Shown: positions 8,036 to 15,894 of the stretch, piece after piece
Numbering within the stretch: position 1 is the first letter of the stretch
How the letters are laid out: every line of letters begins with the position of its first letter
From: Actinomycetes bacterium
Lineage (GTDB): Bacteria > Actinomycetota > Acidimicrobiia > Acidimicrobiales > JAAEMS01
NCBI GenBank assembly: GCA_024225275.1
Contig: JAAEMS010000160.1
Location: 1-37,691, forward strand
Direction of reading: 5' to 3'
Length of the DNA stretch: 37,691 nucleotides
Translations under genes and position numbers: made by a program
Notes under the pieces: model-generated
Seen by the model: only the letters and a program-made list of their open reading frames with translations
Told to the model about the DNA's origin: nothing
Databases searched by the model: none

Positions 8036-9142
8036 ATGGCCTCCCGCCGCCCCTCCACCGGAGACGCCGAGCTCGACCAACGGATCCGCGACATCGTCGC
8101 CGATGTCGGCACCAAACGGAATGACGACCTGATCCGTGACCTGGTCAGCACTGCCCTGCTCATGGACCGAGAGGACCTCGACCGGCTCGATCTGAAGATC
8201 GCCTCCCGCGCCCTGATCGAGATGCGCGAGGCGTGGCACGTCTTCCGCCCCTACGATGCCCGCCCCAAAGTGGCCATCTTCGGGTCGGCGCGCACCCCCA
8301 GGGAGGACCCGGCTTTCCAGCAGGCTCACGACTTCGGGGCTCGCATCGCCGAGCGGGGCTGGATGGTCCTCACCGGTGCCGGGCCCGGGATCATGACCGC
8401 CGGCATCGAGGGGGCCGGCCGGGAGAACTCTTTTGGCATCAACATCGAGCTGCCGTTCGAGCCCGAGGCGTCACCCGCCATCATGGGCGACGACAAGCTC
8501 ATCAACTTCAGGTACTTCTTCACCCGCAAGCTGAGCTTCGTGAAGGAGTCGAACGCATTTGTGATGCTCCCCGGTGGGTTCGGCACCATGGACGAGGCCT
8601 TCGAGCTGCTGACCCTGGTCCAAACCGGCCGGAGCGCGCCGGTTCCCATCGTCCTGCTCGAGGCCCCCGGTGCCACCTACTGGCAGAAGTGGATCGAGTT
8701 CGCCCACCACGAGCTCCTCGACAACGGGATGATCAGAGAGGCCGACCTGAGCCTGGTATGTCGCACTGACTCCATCGACGAAGCGGTCGACGAGATCTGC
8801 CGCTTCTACGGCACCTACCACTCGATCCGCTTCGTGGCCGGTCGTCTGGTGTTCCGTCTCGAGCGCGAGGTCAGCGACGACGAGTTGGTCGCGCTGAACG
8901 ATGACTTCGCCGACATCGTGACCGAGGGCGAGATCGAACGTACCGAGGCCAGCGGGGCGGAACGATCCGACGGTGACGTGCCTGATCTGCCCCGCCTCGC
9001 GCTGGCTTTCGACAACCGCAGTTTCAGTCGGCTCCGACAGCTGATCGACGCCCTCAACGCCGGCGGTCCCACCCCCGAACACCCCCGATCGGATCTCCCC
9101 CACCATGTCGTCCCCGGCCTGGGCGCCGGCCCCGAGGACTAG
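8036..9142 (+). CDS. LOG-family protein (TIGR00730-like)
   Basis: The central Rossmann-like domain contains FGSARTP, TGAGPGIMTA and the PGGFGTMDE motif near residues 179-187, which defines the LOG family. Characterised members are cytokinin-activating nucleoside 5'-monophosphate phosphoribohydrolases, though many bacterial members were first mislabelled lysine decarboxylases. The protein is 368 residues. It has an N-terminal helical extension of about 75 residues and a charged C-terminal extension of about 120 residues that I cannot assign, so its substrate may differ from plant LOG. GAGAAGG precedes the ATG, and it follows the SDR gene closely. Confidence 0.88.
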   Translation: MASRRPSTGDAELDQRIRDIVADVGTKRNDDLIRDLVSTALLMDREDLDRLDLKIASRALIEMREAWHVFRPYDARPKVAIFGSARTPREDPAFQQAHDFGARIAERGWMVLTGAGPGIMTAGIEGAGRENSFGINIELPFEPEASPAIMGDDKLINFRYFFTRKLSFVKESNAFVMLPGGFGTMDEAFELLTLVQTGRSAPVPIVLLEAPGATYWQKWIEFAHHELLDNGMIREADLSLVCRTDSIDEAVDEICRFYGTYHSIRFVAGRLVFRLEREVSDDELVALNDDFADIVTEGEIERTEASGAERSDGDVPDLPRLALAFDNRSFSRLRQLIDALNAGGPTPEHPRSDLPHHVVPGLGAGPED

Positions 9143-9157
9143 CCCGGCGCACGGCGG

Positions 9158-9191
9158 AACCGGCCCTTGGTCAGGAGACGCCCGGCCGGTT
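9158..9191. terminator. putative bidirectional terminator
   Basis: AACCGGCC (9158-9165) pairs perfectly with GGCCGGTT (9184-9191) across an 18-nt loop. It lies between the converging ends of the LOG gene and the glycolate oxidase operon. There is no T-run. Confidence 0.5.
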
Positions 9192-9228
9192 GCCTTGTGG
9201 CCGTACCGCTCGAAGGGGAGGGATCAAA

Positions 9229-9429
9229 TCAGGCCCACTCGTCGGGTTCCTGGAGGAGGTTGATGGCCTTTTCGACGGCGCGACGGGCGCGGGTGAGCCG
9301 CTTCTCGTCGATGGGGAACTCGTGGCCGCCGGCATCGATGCTGTCGCGCAGCCGGGAGATGGCCAGGTCGGCCAACTCTTCGGCAATACCCTCGAGGCGG
9401 CTTCGGATCTCTTCGAATTCGCCGGCCAC
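9229..9429 (-). CDS. small helical protein coupled to glcF
   Basis: A 66-residue acidic/basic helical protein with no recognised domain. It opens with FEEIRSRLEGIAEELADLA and closes with a helix ending AINLLQEPDEWA; the heptad spacing of hydrophobics suggests a coiled coil or helical hairpin. The GTG at 9429 overlaps the glcF stop by one base (TAGTG), and GGGAGG at 9436-9441 on the minus strand is 6 nt upstream, so translation is probably coupled to the glycolate oxidase operon. The same frame stays open far upstream through glcF, but that part is shadow. A link to the oxidase complex is inference from position only. Confidence 0.75.
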   Translation of the reverse strand: MAGEFEEIRSRLEGIAEELADLAISRLRDSIDAGGHEFPIDEKRLTRARRAVEKAINLLQEPDEWA

Positions 9430-10604
9430 TACCGACCTCCCAGCCCCAGGGCCTGGTCGATGAGCTCGAACGGGTGGCGAACCTCGACCCCCGCGGCGGC
9501 GAGGTGCATCGAGCAGCCGGGATTGGCGCTGGCCACCAACTGGGTGCCCGACCTGCGGATCGCCTCGAGCTTGCGGTCGCGTATGTCTCCGGCGGTGTCG
9601 GGCCGGAGCACCGAGTAGGCGCCGCCGGAGCCACAACACAGCCCCTCGTCGTCGAGCACCCGAACCGGCGCATACCGGCCCACTAGGTCGTACACGGCTT
9701 GGTGGGCCTTCTGGACGTGCCGCAGGTGGCACGGGTCCTGGATGGCCACTCCGTCGGGCCAGAGCTCGTGGGGGGCGAGGGCCGGAGCCGGCAGCCGGTC
9801 GACCCGTTCGGCCAGCCACTCGTGAACGTCGAAGACCCGGGCGCTGAAGGCTTCGGCCTCTGGGGTGCCAAGCAGCCGGCCGTAGTCCTTGAGCATGGCC
9901 CCACACCCGGCCGCGTCGACCAGGATCGGCTCGCGGGGGGGTAGGGAATCGATGACCCGGTGAGCCAGTTGTCGTGCGTGGTCACCCAATCCGGCGTGCT
10001 CGGACAGGGCCCCACAACACGCCGCCCCGGGTCCTGACACCATCACCCCCACCCCAGCCGATTCGAGGACCCGTTTGACCGAGGCATGGATGTTGCGCTG
10101 CCACGCATCCATCACGCACCCGGTGAACAACACCACTTCGGTGCCCGACGATGTCAGGGCTGGTTGTCGGATCGGCAACCGGTTGGGCAGGCCCAGACGT
10201 TGGGACGGCACCAGGCGCAAGCGTTGGCCGATGGCCACCAGGGTGGATCCGGCGAGCAGGAGCCGGTGGTGGCCGAGGGCGCGGTAGCCAAGTCGGCGCC
10301 ACCAGGGCTGGTACTTGGTCTGCTCGGTCAGGGCCTCGCGGGTTCCCTCCATGAGACGGCCGAAGGGTACGCCCGAGGGGCAGGCCGTCTCGCAGCCCCG
10401 GCACTGGACGCACGAATCCATGTTGTTGACGAACTCGGGATCGTCGAGCTCGATGGTGCCAGCCTCTACGAGGCGCATGGCGGCGATACGCCCCCGCGGC
10501 GACCACGCCTCCTCCTGGGTGACCCGGTAGGTCGGGCAGTGGGGCAGGCAGAGGCCACAGTTCACGCACTGGTTGAGGTCAGTGCTGTTGAGGTGGAGCT
10601 TCAT
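9429..10604 (-). CDS. glcF: glycolate oxidase iron-sulfur subunit GlcF
   Basis: Electron-transfer subunit of the glycolate (2-hydroxyacid) oxidase complex that passes electrons from the flavin subunits to the respiratory chain. The 391 residues include two [4Fe-4S] ferredoxin motifs, C13-x2-C16-x2-C19-x3-C23-P and C65-x2-C68-x2-C71-x3-C75-P. Two CCG-type cysteine-rich domains follow (CCGALSEHAG and CCGSGGAYS) of the kind shared with heterodisulfide reductase and GlpC. The ATG at 10604 overlaps the glcE stop as ATGA. The open frame continues upstream to 11075, but that segment is antisense-free glcE shadow and is left out. Confidence 0.94.
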   Translation of the reverse strand: MKLHLNSTDLNQCVNCGLCLPHCPTYRVTQEEAWSPRGRIAAMRLVEAGTIELDDPEFVNNMDSCVQCRGCETACPSGVPFGRLMEGTREALTEQTKYQPWWRRLGYRALGHHRLLLAGSTLVAIGQRLRLVPSQRLGLPNRLPIRQPALTSSGTEVVLFTGCVMDAWQRNIHASVKRVLESAGVGVMVSGPGAACCGALSEHAGLGDHARQLAHRVIDSLPPREPILVDAAGCGAMLKDYGRLLGTPEAEAFSARVFDVHEWLAERVDRLPAPALAPHELWPDGVAIQDPCHLRHVQKAHQAVYDLVGRYAPVRVLDDEGLCCGSGGAYSVLRPDTAGDIRDRKLEAIRRSGTQLVASANPGCSMHLAAAGVEVRHPFELIDQALGLGGR

Positions 10605-11518
10605 CCGAGCACCTTCCGTCCGGGGTTGAGTCTTCCCTCGGGGTCGAAGAGGGTCTTGATCCGCTTGTTGATCAGCTCGACCTGGGGCCCCACCGGACGG
10701 GACGGCTGGGGGTCGGGCCGGTGGAGGACACCCACCCCGACCTCGGCCACGAACTGGCCGGTGAGAGTCGAGATCGACGCGGGGTCGACCGACCATCGGT
10801 GGCGAGGAAGGACGGGCGGACCCTCGACGGTGGCCAGGCCGGCGCCAGCCGCCAGCCGACTCTCGGCGTCGACATCGGGCTGCCGGCCGGCGAGGCCCAC
10901 CCATGTGGTGGTGCCGTCCCACAAGACCGACGTGGCCGTGAGCAGCTGGGCGTGGAGAGGCTGAGGATCCGCGGGTCCGGCGAGCCAGCGGGTGGTCTCG
11001 GGCTGGGGCAGGGTGCGCACCACGATCTCGCCCATGAAGCCCAGGGTGCCCACGGAGCCGACCAGCAGGCGGCACAGGTCGAAGCCGGTGACATTCTTCA
11101 CGACCGGTCCTCCCCCGGCGACGAGGATGCCCGAGTGGTCGGCGATGATCGCTTCGAGGAGGGCATCGCGGAGCGGGCCGTGGCCCAGACGATGGTGGTC
11201 GCTGTGCCCTATGGCCAGGACGCCCCCCACGGTGGCGCCGGGGATCTCGGGCAGGATCGTGAACTGGTTCGCTTCACTGATGGCTTCGTGCAGCTCGGTC
11301 ACGGGGGTGGCCGCACCCACGCGGGCGATCATCTCGGCCGGCTCGAATTCGACCAGCCCGCTGGGGGCCTGAACCTCGGCGGCCCGGCCAACGATCTCGC
11401 CTCCGAGGTCCCACTGGGTGCGGCCGCCGACGCAGGTGACTGGGCCGGAGTCGCCGACCGCGGCCGCGAAGGCATGGAGGTCGTCTCCCCAGCGGGCGGA
11501 GCGGGGTTCGAGCTTCAC
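10601..11518 (-). CDS. glcE: glycolate oxidase FAD-binding subunit GlcE
   Basis: Second flavin-binding subunit of glycolate oxidase, 305 residues. It has an FAD-binding-4 domain with CVGGRTQWDLGG near residue 30, IPGATVGGVLAIG, and the typical GlcE stretch GGPVVKNVTGFDLCRLLVGS that contacts the flavin. It lacks the longer C-terminal substrate domain of GlcD, as expected. The GTG at 11518 overlaps the glcD stop as GTGA and its own stop overlaps glcF, so the three subunits are translationally coupled in the order D-E-F. Confidence 0.92.
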   Translation of the reverse strand: MKLEPRSARWGDDLHAFAAAVGDSGPVTCVGGRTQWDLGGEIVGRAAEVQAPSGLVEFEPAEMIARVGAATPVTELHEAISEANQFTILPEIPGATVGGVLAIGHSDHHRLGHGPLRDALLEAIIADHSGILVAGGGPVVKNVTGFDLCRLLVGSVGTLGFMGEIVVRTLPQPETTRWLAGPADPQPLHAQLLTATSVLWDGTTTWVGLAGRQPDVDAESRLAAGAGLATVEGPPVLPRHRWSVDPASISTLTGQFVAEVGVGVLHRPDPQPSRPVGPQVELINKRIKTLFDPEGRLNPGRKVLG

Positions 11519-12981
11519 AGCCAGGCCCCCTCGGGCATGTGGCGGAGATGCTGGACCTCGCCACAGCTCGAGCCGCTGGGCAGCACCTTGCCCGGATTGG
11601 CCACCCGGTCAGGGTCGAAAGCGGCCCTGATGCGGTCCTGGGCGATCAGGTCGTCCGCGGAGAAGAGCAGAGCCATGTAGTCGCGCTTCTCGATCCCGAT
11701 GCCGTGTTCGCCGGACAGCACGCCCCCAGCGGCGAGTGAGGTCTCGACGATGGCTCGCCCGGCCGAGTGCACCCGGTCCCACACCGTGGGGTCGTCGGTG
11801 GGGTCGAAGGCCAGGATGGGGTGGAGGTTGCCGTCGCCGGCGTGGAAGACATTGATGATGGTCAGGTCGTGGCCGGCCGCGATATCGATGACCCGCTCCA
11901 AGACCTCGACCAGCTTGGTGCGGGGCACGACGGTGTCGTGCAGGTAGTAGCGGGGGGCGAAGCTGGCCACCGCGCCGAACGCGGTCTTGCGTCCCTTCCA
12001 GAGCAGGGCCCGTTCGGCTTCGTCGGCGGCCACCCGCACATTGGCGCCGTGGTCGTGGCCGATCTGGGTGATCAGCTCCTGCTCGCGGGCGCACCCGTCG
12101 ATCAAACCATCGACCTCGGCCAGGAGCACAGCAGCCGCATCGCGGGGATAGCCGGCGCCCACATAGTCCTCCACCATCTTCACCGCGTTGGCGTCCATCA
12201 TCTCGAGGGCGGCGGGCACGATGCCGGCTGCGATGATGGCCGAGACGGTGGTGGCAGCCGATCGTAGGTCGGGGAAGTCGAGGAGCAGGGTGGCGACGGC
12301 TGGCGGGTTGGGGGTGAGGCGTACGGCGATACGGGTGGTGATGCCCAGCAGGCCCTCGCTGCCCACGAACACACCCCGTAGGTCGTAGCCGGCGGGGTCG
12401 GGCTCGAGGCCGCCCAACATCGCGATCTCGCCGTCGGACAACACCACCTCGACGGCCAGGATGTGGGCGCCGGTGACCCCGTAGGCCAGGCAGTGAGGGC
12501 CGCCCGAATTGTTGGCCACGTTGCCGCCCACCGAACAGGTCTGCTGGCTGGACGGGTCGGGGGCGAAGTGGAGTCCGTGGGGGGCGAGGGCGCGGGTGAG
12601 GTCGAGATTGATGACACCGGGCTCGACCCATGCCACCCGGTTCTCTTCGTCGACCTCGATGATCTGGTTCATCTTGGTGGTGACGATCACCACCGGCTGA
12701 TCGATCGGGACTGCCCCTCCGGCCAGACCGGTTCCCGAGCCCCGGGCCACGAACGATCGGCCGTGACGGCGGGCGACCTTCACGCAGTCGGCAACCTCGG
12801 CCGTGGTGAGGGGGAAGCAGATCGGCCCCGCGTCGCCGCCGTCGAAGACCGACGCGTCGCGGGAGAACAGGCTCTGGTCAACGGCCCCCACCCGTACCCG
12901 GTTGTCGTTCAGGACGATGCGGAGGTCATTCACCAGGCTTTCGTCCATCGCCGTTGTGTCCATGGCCCAAGTCTGGCTCAC
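11515..12981 (-). CDS. glcD: glycolate oxidase subunit GlcD (FAD-linked)
   Basis: Catalytic flavoprotein subunit that oxidises glycolate or a related 2-hydroxyacid such as lactate. It is 488 residues from the GTG at 12981. The FAD-binding-4 domain shows RSFVARGSGTGLAGGA near residue 58 and SVGGNVANNSGGPHCLAYG near 130. The FAD-oxidase C domain shows NVFHAGDGNLHP and ends in GEHGIGIEKR. ATG codons at 12963 and 12948 are possible alternative starts; none has a clear ribosome-binding site. A CAGGTT 8 nt before GTG 12981 would fit a leaderless mRNA and slightly favours it. It heads the glcDEF operon and is divergent from the cysteine-rich gene. Confidence 0.93.
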   Translation of the reverse strand: MSQTWAMDTTAMDESLVNDLRIVLNDNRVRVGAVDQSLFSRDASVFDGGDAGPICFPLTTAEVADCVKVARRHGRSFVARGSGTGLAGGAVPIDQPVVIVTTKMNQIIEVDEENRVAWVEPGVINLDLTRALAPHGLHFAPDPSSQQTCSVGGNVANNSGGPHCLAYGVTGAHILAVEVVLSDGEIAMLGGLEPDPAGYDLRGVFVGSEGLLGITTRIAVRLTPNPPAVATLLLDFPDLRSAATTVSAIIAAGIVPAALEMMDANAVKMVEDYVGAGYPRDAAAVLLAEVDGLIDGCAREQELITQIGHDHGANVRVAADEAERALLWKGRKTAFGAVASFAPRYYLHDTVVPRTKLVEVLERVIDIAAGHDLTIINVFHAGDGNLHPILAFDPTDDPTVWDRVHSAGRAIVETSLAAGGVLSGEHGIGIEKRDYMALLFSADDLIAQDRIRAAFDPDRVANPGKVLPSGSSCGEVQHLRHMPEGAWL

Positions 12982-13054
12982 CCAACGGGAACCTGTGCAA
13001 TACCACTGTGTGGCTTGCTGCGCTCCGACGTGAGGCGGCAGGAAACCAGACCGG

Positions 13055-13060
13055 TAGTCT
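13055..13060 (+). promoter_or_regulatory. -10 box for a leaderless mRNA
   Basis: TAGTCT, with exactly 7 nt to the GTG at 13068. No clear -35. Confidence 0.5.
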
Positions 13061-13067
13061 CGCCGCC

Positions 13068-13796
13068 GTGACCGAGCTCGATCAGGCCCATGAGTGGTTC
13101 TCCTACGAAGACGACGACGGCGACACCTATCTCTTCGATATCAGCTTCCTCGCCAGCAACCATCGCTGCATCTTCGGAGAGGGCTGTGTGGGCGTCCTCA
13201 ACGATGCAGCCCCCGAGCTCGAGCAGGGATGCTGCAGCTACGGCGCCCACTTCGTGGACAAGGCCGACCGCAAGAAGCTCGAAGCGGCGGCGGCCCGGCT
13301 GGGTGACCAGCACTGGCAGTTCAAGTCCGTCGCCACCAAGCGAGGTGGGCCGGTCAAGAAGAACAAGGCCGGGGAATGGACTACCCGTCTCGTCGATGAC
13401 GCGTGCATCCTCTTGAATCGGCCCGGCTTCGCAGCGGGGGCCGGCTGCGCCCTCCACACGGCAGCCCTCGAGTGCGGCGAACGGCCCCTCGACTGGAAGC
13501 CCGAGGTCTGTTGGCAGGTGCCCATGCGCCTGACCGAGGCCGTCGAGGAAAGCGGTCACCGGGTCTTCACCCTGCGGGAGTGGAAGCGCCGTGACTGGGG
13601 CGAGGGCGGTGCCGAGTTCTATTGGTGGTGTACCGAAGAGCCCGATGCCTTCGTAGACCACCGCCCCACCTACGAGACCCTGCGCGACGAAATCATCGAG
13701 ATGGTGGGCGAGGAGCCCTACGAGCGTCTGGTCGCCTACCTCGAGTCGCGCCGCCAGACGGTGTTCCTTGCCCACCCTGCGGTCCGCGGCCGCTGA
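13068..13796 (+). CDS. cysteine-rich protein (YkgJ/DUF3109-like), function unknown
   Basis: A 242-residue soluble protein with nine cysteines at 34, 40, 55, 56, 113, 127, 136, 148 and 188. The adjacent CC pair within a C-x5-C-x14-CC arrangement, and a second cluster C113-x13-C127-x8-C136-x11-C148, recall the YkgJ/DUF3109 group of presumed zinc- or iron-sulfur-binding proteins. I infer metal binding but no reaction. It is rich in tryptophan and acidic residues near the C-terminus. The start at GTG 13068 follows a TAGTCT -10 box by 7 nt. The frame is open back to 12954, but those codons lie upstream of the predicted transcript. The AAA+ gene follows after 78 bp on the same strand. Confidence 0.82.
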   Translation: MTELDQAHEWFSYEDDDGDTYLFDISFLASNHRCIFGEGCVGVLNDAAPELEQGCCSYGAHFVDKADRKKLEAAAARLGDQHWQFKSVATKRGGPVKKNKAGEWTTRLVDDACILLNRPGFAAGAGCALHTAALECGERPLDWKPEVCWQVPMRLTEAVEESGHRVFTLREWKRRDWGEGGAEFYWWCTEEPDAFVDHRPTYETLRDEIIEMVGEEPYERLVAYLESRRQTVFLAHPAVRGR

Positions 13797-13874
13797 GCCC
13801 TCGCCGAGGCTCAGGAGTCGGGAGCCCAACGATTCCTCAACGTAGATGCGTTCCTGGCCGATCAGGGAAGCACC

Positions 13875-14807
13875 ATGAGTTTCTCGGCCCTCGAACTCCA
13901 ACGCGCTGCTGACGCGGAGGGCATGCGTTTCCCGCCCTACGTGCTCGACCAGATAGTCGCGGCCATCGACTCGGGCAAACACATCATCCTCACCGGCCCA
14001 CCGGGTACCGGAAAGACGACCCTGGCCTACCAAGCCGCCCAGGTGGCGAAGAGGGCGATGCTCTGTGCCGGCTACCTGCCCACGACGGCCACCACCGAGT
14101 GGACCACGTTCGAGACCATCGGTGGCCTGCAGCCCAGTGCCGAGGGTCTGATCTTTCGCCCAGGCCTCTTCGTCGACGCCATCGAGACCGGTCGCTGGCT
14201 GGTGATCGATGAGCTCAACCGATCGAACTTCGACCGGGCCTTCGGTCAGCTCTTCACCGTGCTCTCGGGATCGGCGGTCGTGTTGCCGTTCAAGCGCTCG
14301 GCGAGCTCCCGGCCCATCTCGCTGGTACCCCAGGGTGTGGACATCCCCGAAGACACCGAGCCCATCAAGGTGCCGTCGACCTGGCGGATCATCGCCACCA
14401 TGAACGTCTTCGACAAGAACCTGCTGTTCGACATGAGCTACGCCCTCATGCGCCGGTTCGCCTTCATCGAGGTCGGGACTCCCTCCGACGACGACTTCGT
14501 CGAACTGCTGGGTGGGCCTGGCTCGCTCATCACCCGGCTTCTCTGCCTGCGAGAGTTCAGCGACCTGGGCCCGGCCGTCTTTCTGGACGCCGCCAAGTAC
14601 GTGGCCCGGCGGGGCGCTGACGGTGTCAGTGACTCCCGCCTCCTCTTCGAGGTCTTCTACGCCTACTTCCTGCCCCAGTTCGAGGGCATGGATGAGGAGA
14701 CCGCCACGAAGCTCTACCGCACCATCGAACCCCTCTTCGACCCCGAGGAGCAGGCCGAGGCCCAGAGGACGGTGGCCGAGGTCCTGGGTGTCGAACTGGT
14801 GATCTGA
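13875..14807 (+). CDS. McrB/MoxR-like AAA+ ATPase
   Basis: A 310-residue AAA+ ATPase. Walker A is GPPGTGKT (41-48), Walker B with its extension is LVIDELNRSN (109-118), sensor 1 is IIATMN (172-177), and RR at 193-194 is a plausible arginine finger. The asparagine/arginine after the Walker B acid and the ATMN sensor are typical of McrB and of dynein-related MoxR relatives. There is no N-terminal DNA-reading domain: the ATPase starts almost at once. An insertion between Walker B and sensor 1 (about 135-168) holds a polar loop. AGGGAAG precedes the ATG. The stop codon abuts the GTG of the next gene with no gap, so the two form a unit. Function, if like McrBC, would be NTP-driven remodelling of a nucleic-acid-bound partner; that is inference. 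Confidence 0.85.
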   Translation: MSFSALELQRAADAEGMRFPPYVLDQIVAAIDSGKHIILTGPPGTGKTTLAYQAAQVAKRAMLCAGYLPTTATTEWTTFETIGGLQPSAEGLIFRPGLFVDAIETGRWLVIDELNRSNFDRAFGQLFTVLSGSAVVLPFKRSASSRPISLVPQGVDIPEDTEPIKVPSTWRIIATMNVFDKNLLFDMSYALMRRFAFIEVGTPSDDDFVELLGGPGSLITRLLCLREFSDLGPAVFLDAAKYVARRGADGVSDSRLLFEVFYAYFLPQFEGMDEETATKLYRTIEPLFDPEEQAEAQRTVAEVLGVELVI

Positions 14808-15815
14808 GTGGATCTACCCGCCAACCCGGCGGCCACCGAGCGGCTCTGGTCGCTCATCCAGCGCCCCTACGAGCCGTCGGAGATGATCGAGGCCGTGCTC
14901 GGCATCGAGCGGACCGATGTGAAGCAGCTCATCGGGGCCACTCTCGCTACCTCGCCCGCGGCGGAGCACCTGCTGGACACCACTCCCCGACTGCTCCGAA
15001 AGCTGGTCAACACCACGACCACGCGCCCGGAGCGAGTGGTGGGCTCGATCCGGGGCCCGGTCTTGTGGTCCGAGACCTTGTCGGCCCGGGCTTCGAGCAA
15101 CCAGAACCCCGATGTCTTCGTTTGCGCCACTCCGGGGCGCGACTTCGACGTCGAGGAGAATCGAGTCCTGGTGGCCGCCCTGCGGGTGGTGCGCGACGCC
15201 GGTCGTGCCGTGGACAGTGTGGCCGCTTCGTTGTACGACGACTCCGAGCTACGCCGGGCCCGCCGCAACGCCCAGCTGGCCGGCCGTCTCCTGTCTGACG
15301 GGAACCTGCGCGACGTCGGCAAGGGCAAGGGGGCGAAGCGGACGAACACGCTCGATTCCCGTTCTCTGGCTCGGGCCCGCAACGGCTCCAGAGCCACCCG
15401 CTATCGCCCGGCCCTCGACGTGCTCGAGATGGTCGATGATCCTGTTGATGACCGTCATGTGGTGAAGCTCAGTGATCGTCGCACCCTGACCCAGCATGCG
15501 GTGCTGATGGCGGTTCACGATGCCATGGCCAGTCGGGGCATCAAGATGCCGCCCTACCGGGCGTGGCGAGGATTCCTGTTCGCGGGCCACCTCCGGTACC
15601 ACCATCCGCGGGCTCGCCGCGACCGCTCCCGACTCCACGGCATCGAGCTCCACAACACCCTGATCGACGTGCCGGAGTCCCTGTTGGGTGACAGCCGGAA
15701 GGGGGCGCTCGACGAGCTCGCCGTCCGAGCCGACGGCCGACCCCACGCCCTGGTGATGACCCTCGATGACGTCCCTGCGGCCGTCGAGCTGGCCCTCGCG
15801 GGTCGTCACCGCTGA
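14808..15815 (+). CDS. McrC/DUF2357-like partner of the AAA+ ATPase, no visible nuclease motif
   Basis: A 335-residue basic protein starting at a GTG directly after the ATPase stop. Residues 79-125 (GSIRGPVLWSETLSAR, then DFDVEENRVLVAALR) resemble the N-terminal part of McrC and DUF2357 proteins, where a D-x-x-x-N-R-h-h pattern follows a Gly-rich strand. Residues 145-200 form an Arg-rich helical region. In McrC and DUF2357 proteins a PD-(D/E)XK nuclease usually follows; here the C-terminal third (about 245-335) shows none of its residues, ending in an LDELAVRADGRPHALVM segment. So it may be a structural or DNA-binding partner rather than a nuclease. The family call rests on pattern recognition alone. 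Confidence 0.6.
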   Translation: MDLPANPAATERLWSLIQRPYEPSEMIEAVLGIERTDVKQLIGATLATSPAAEHLLDTTPRLLRKLVNTTTTRPERVVGSIRGPVLWSETLSARASSNQNPDVFVCATPGRDFDVEENRVLVAALRVVRDAGRAVDSVAASLYDDSELRRARRNAQLAGRLLSDGNLRDVGKGKGAKRTNTLDSRSLARARNGSRATRYRPALDVLEMVDDPVDDRHVVKLSDRRTLTQHAVLMAVHDAMASRGIKMPPYRAWRGFLFAGHLRYHHPRARRDRSRLHGIELHNTLIDVPESLLGDSRKGALDELAVRADGRPHALVMTLDDVPAAVELALAGRHR

Positions 15816-15821
15816 AGTTCC

Positions 15822-15838
15822 TGGGCCTCATCAGCCCA
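15822..15838. terminator. weak hairpin after the AAA+/McrC-like pair
   Basis: TGGGC (15822-15826) and GCCCA (15834-15838) around a 7-nt loop, 6 bp after the stop codon. Short stem, no T-run. Confidence 0.3.
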
Positions 15839-15894
15839 ACCGGCGCCGACTCGCGGTAGATATGTGACGTGCCGTTCCCCCGTGCCGCCCTCAG

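Noticed and set aside
9430..9906. Upstream extension of the 66-residue gene
   Set aside because: It lies within glcF in another frame; the GTG at 9429 has a ribosome-binding site and a TAGTG overlap.
10605..11075. N-terminal extension of GlcF
   Set aside because: It is the shadow of glcE. The ATG at 10604 overlaps the glcE stop as ATGA and begins just before the first cysteine motif.
12954..13067. Longer start for the cysteine-rich gene
   Set aside because: These codons lie upstream of the predicted -10 box at 13055 and overlap the glcD start region; the added sequence is not protein-like.
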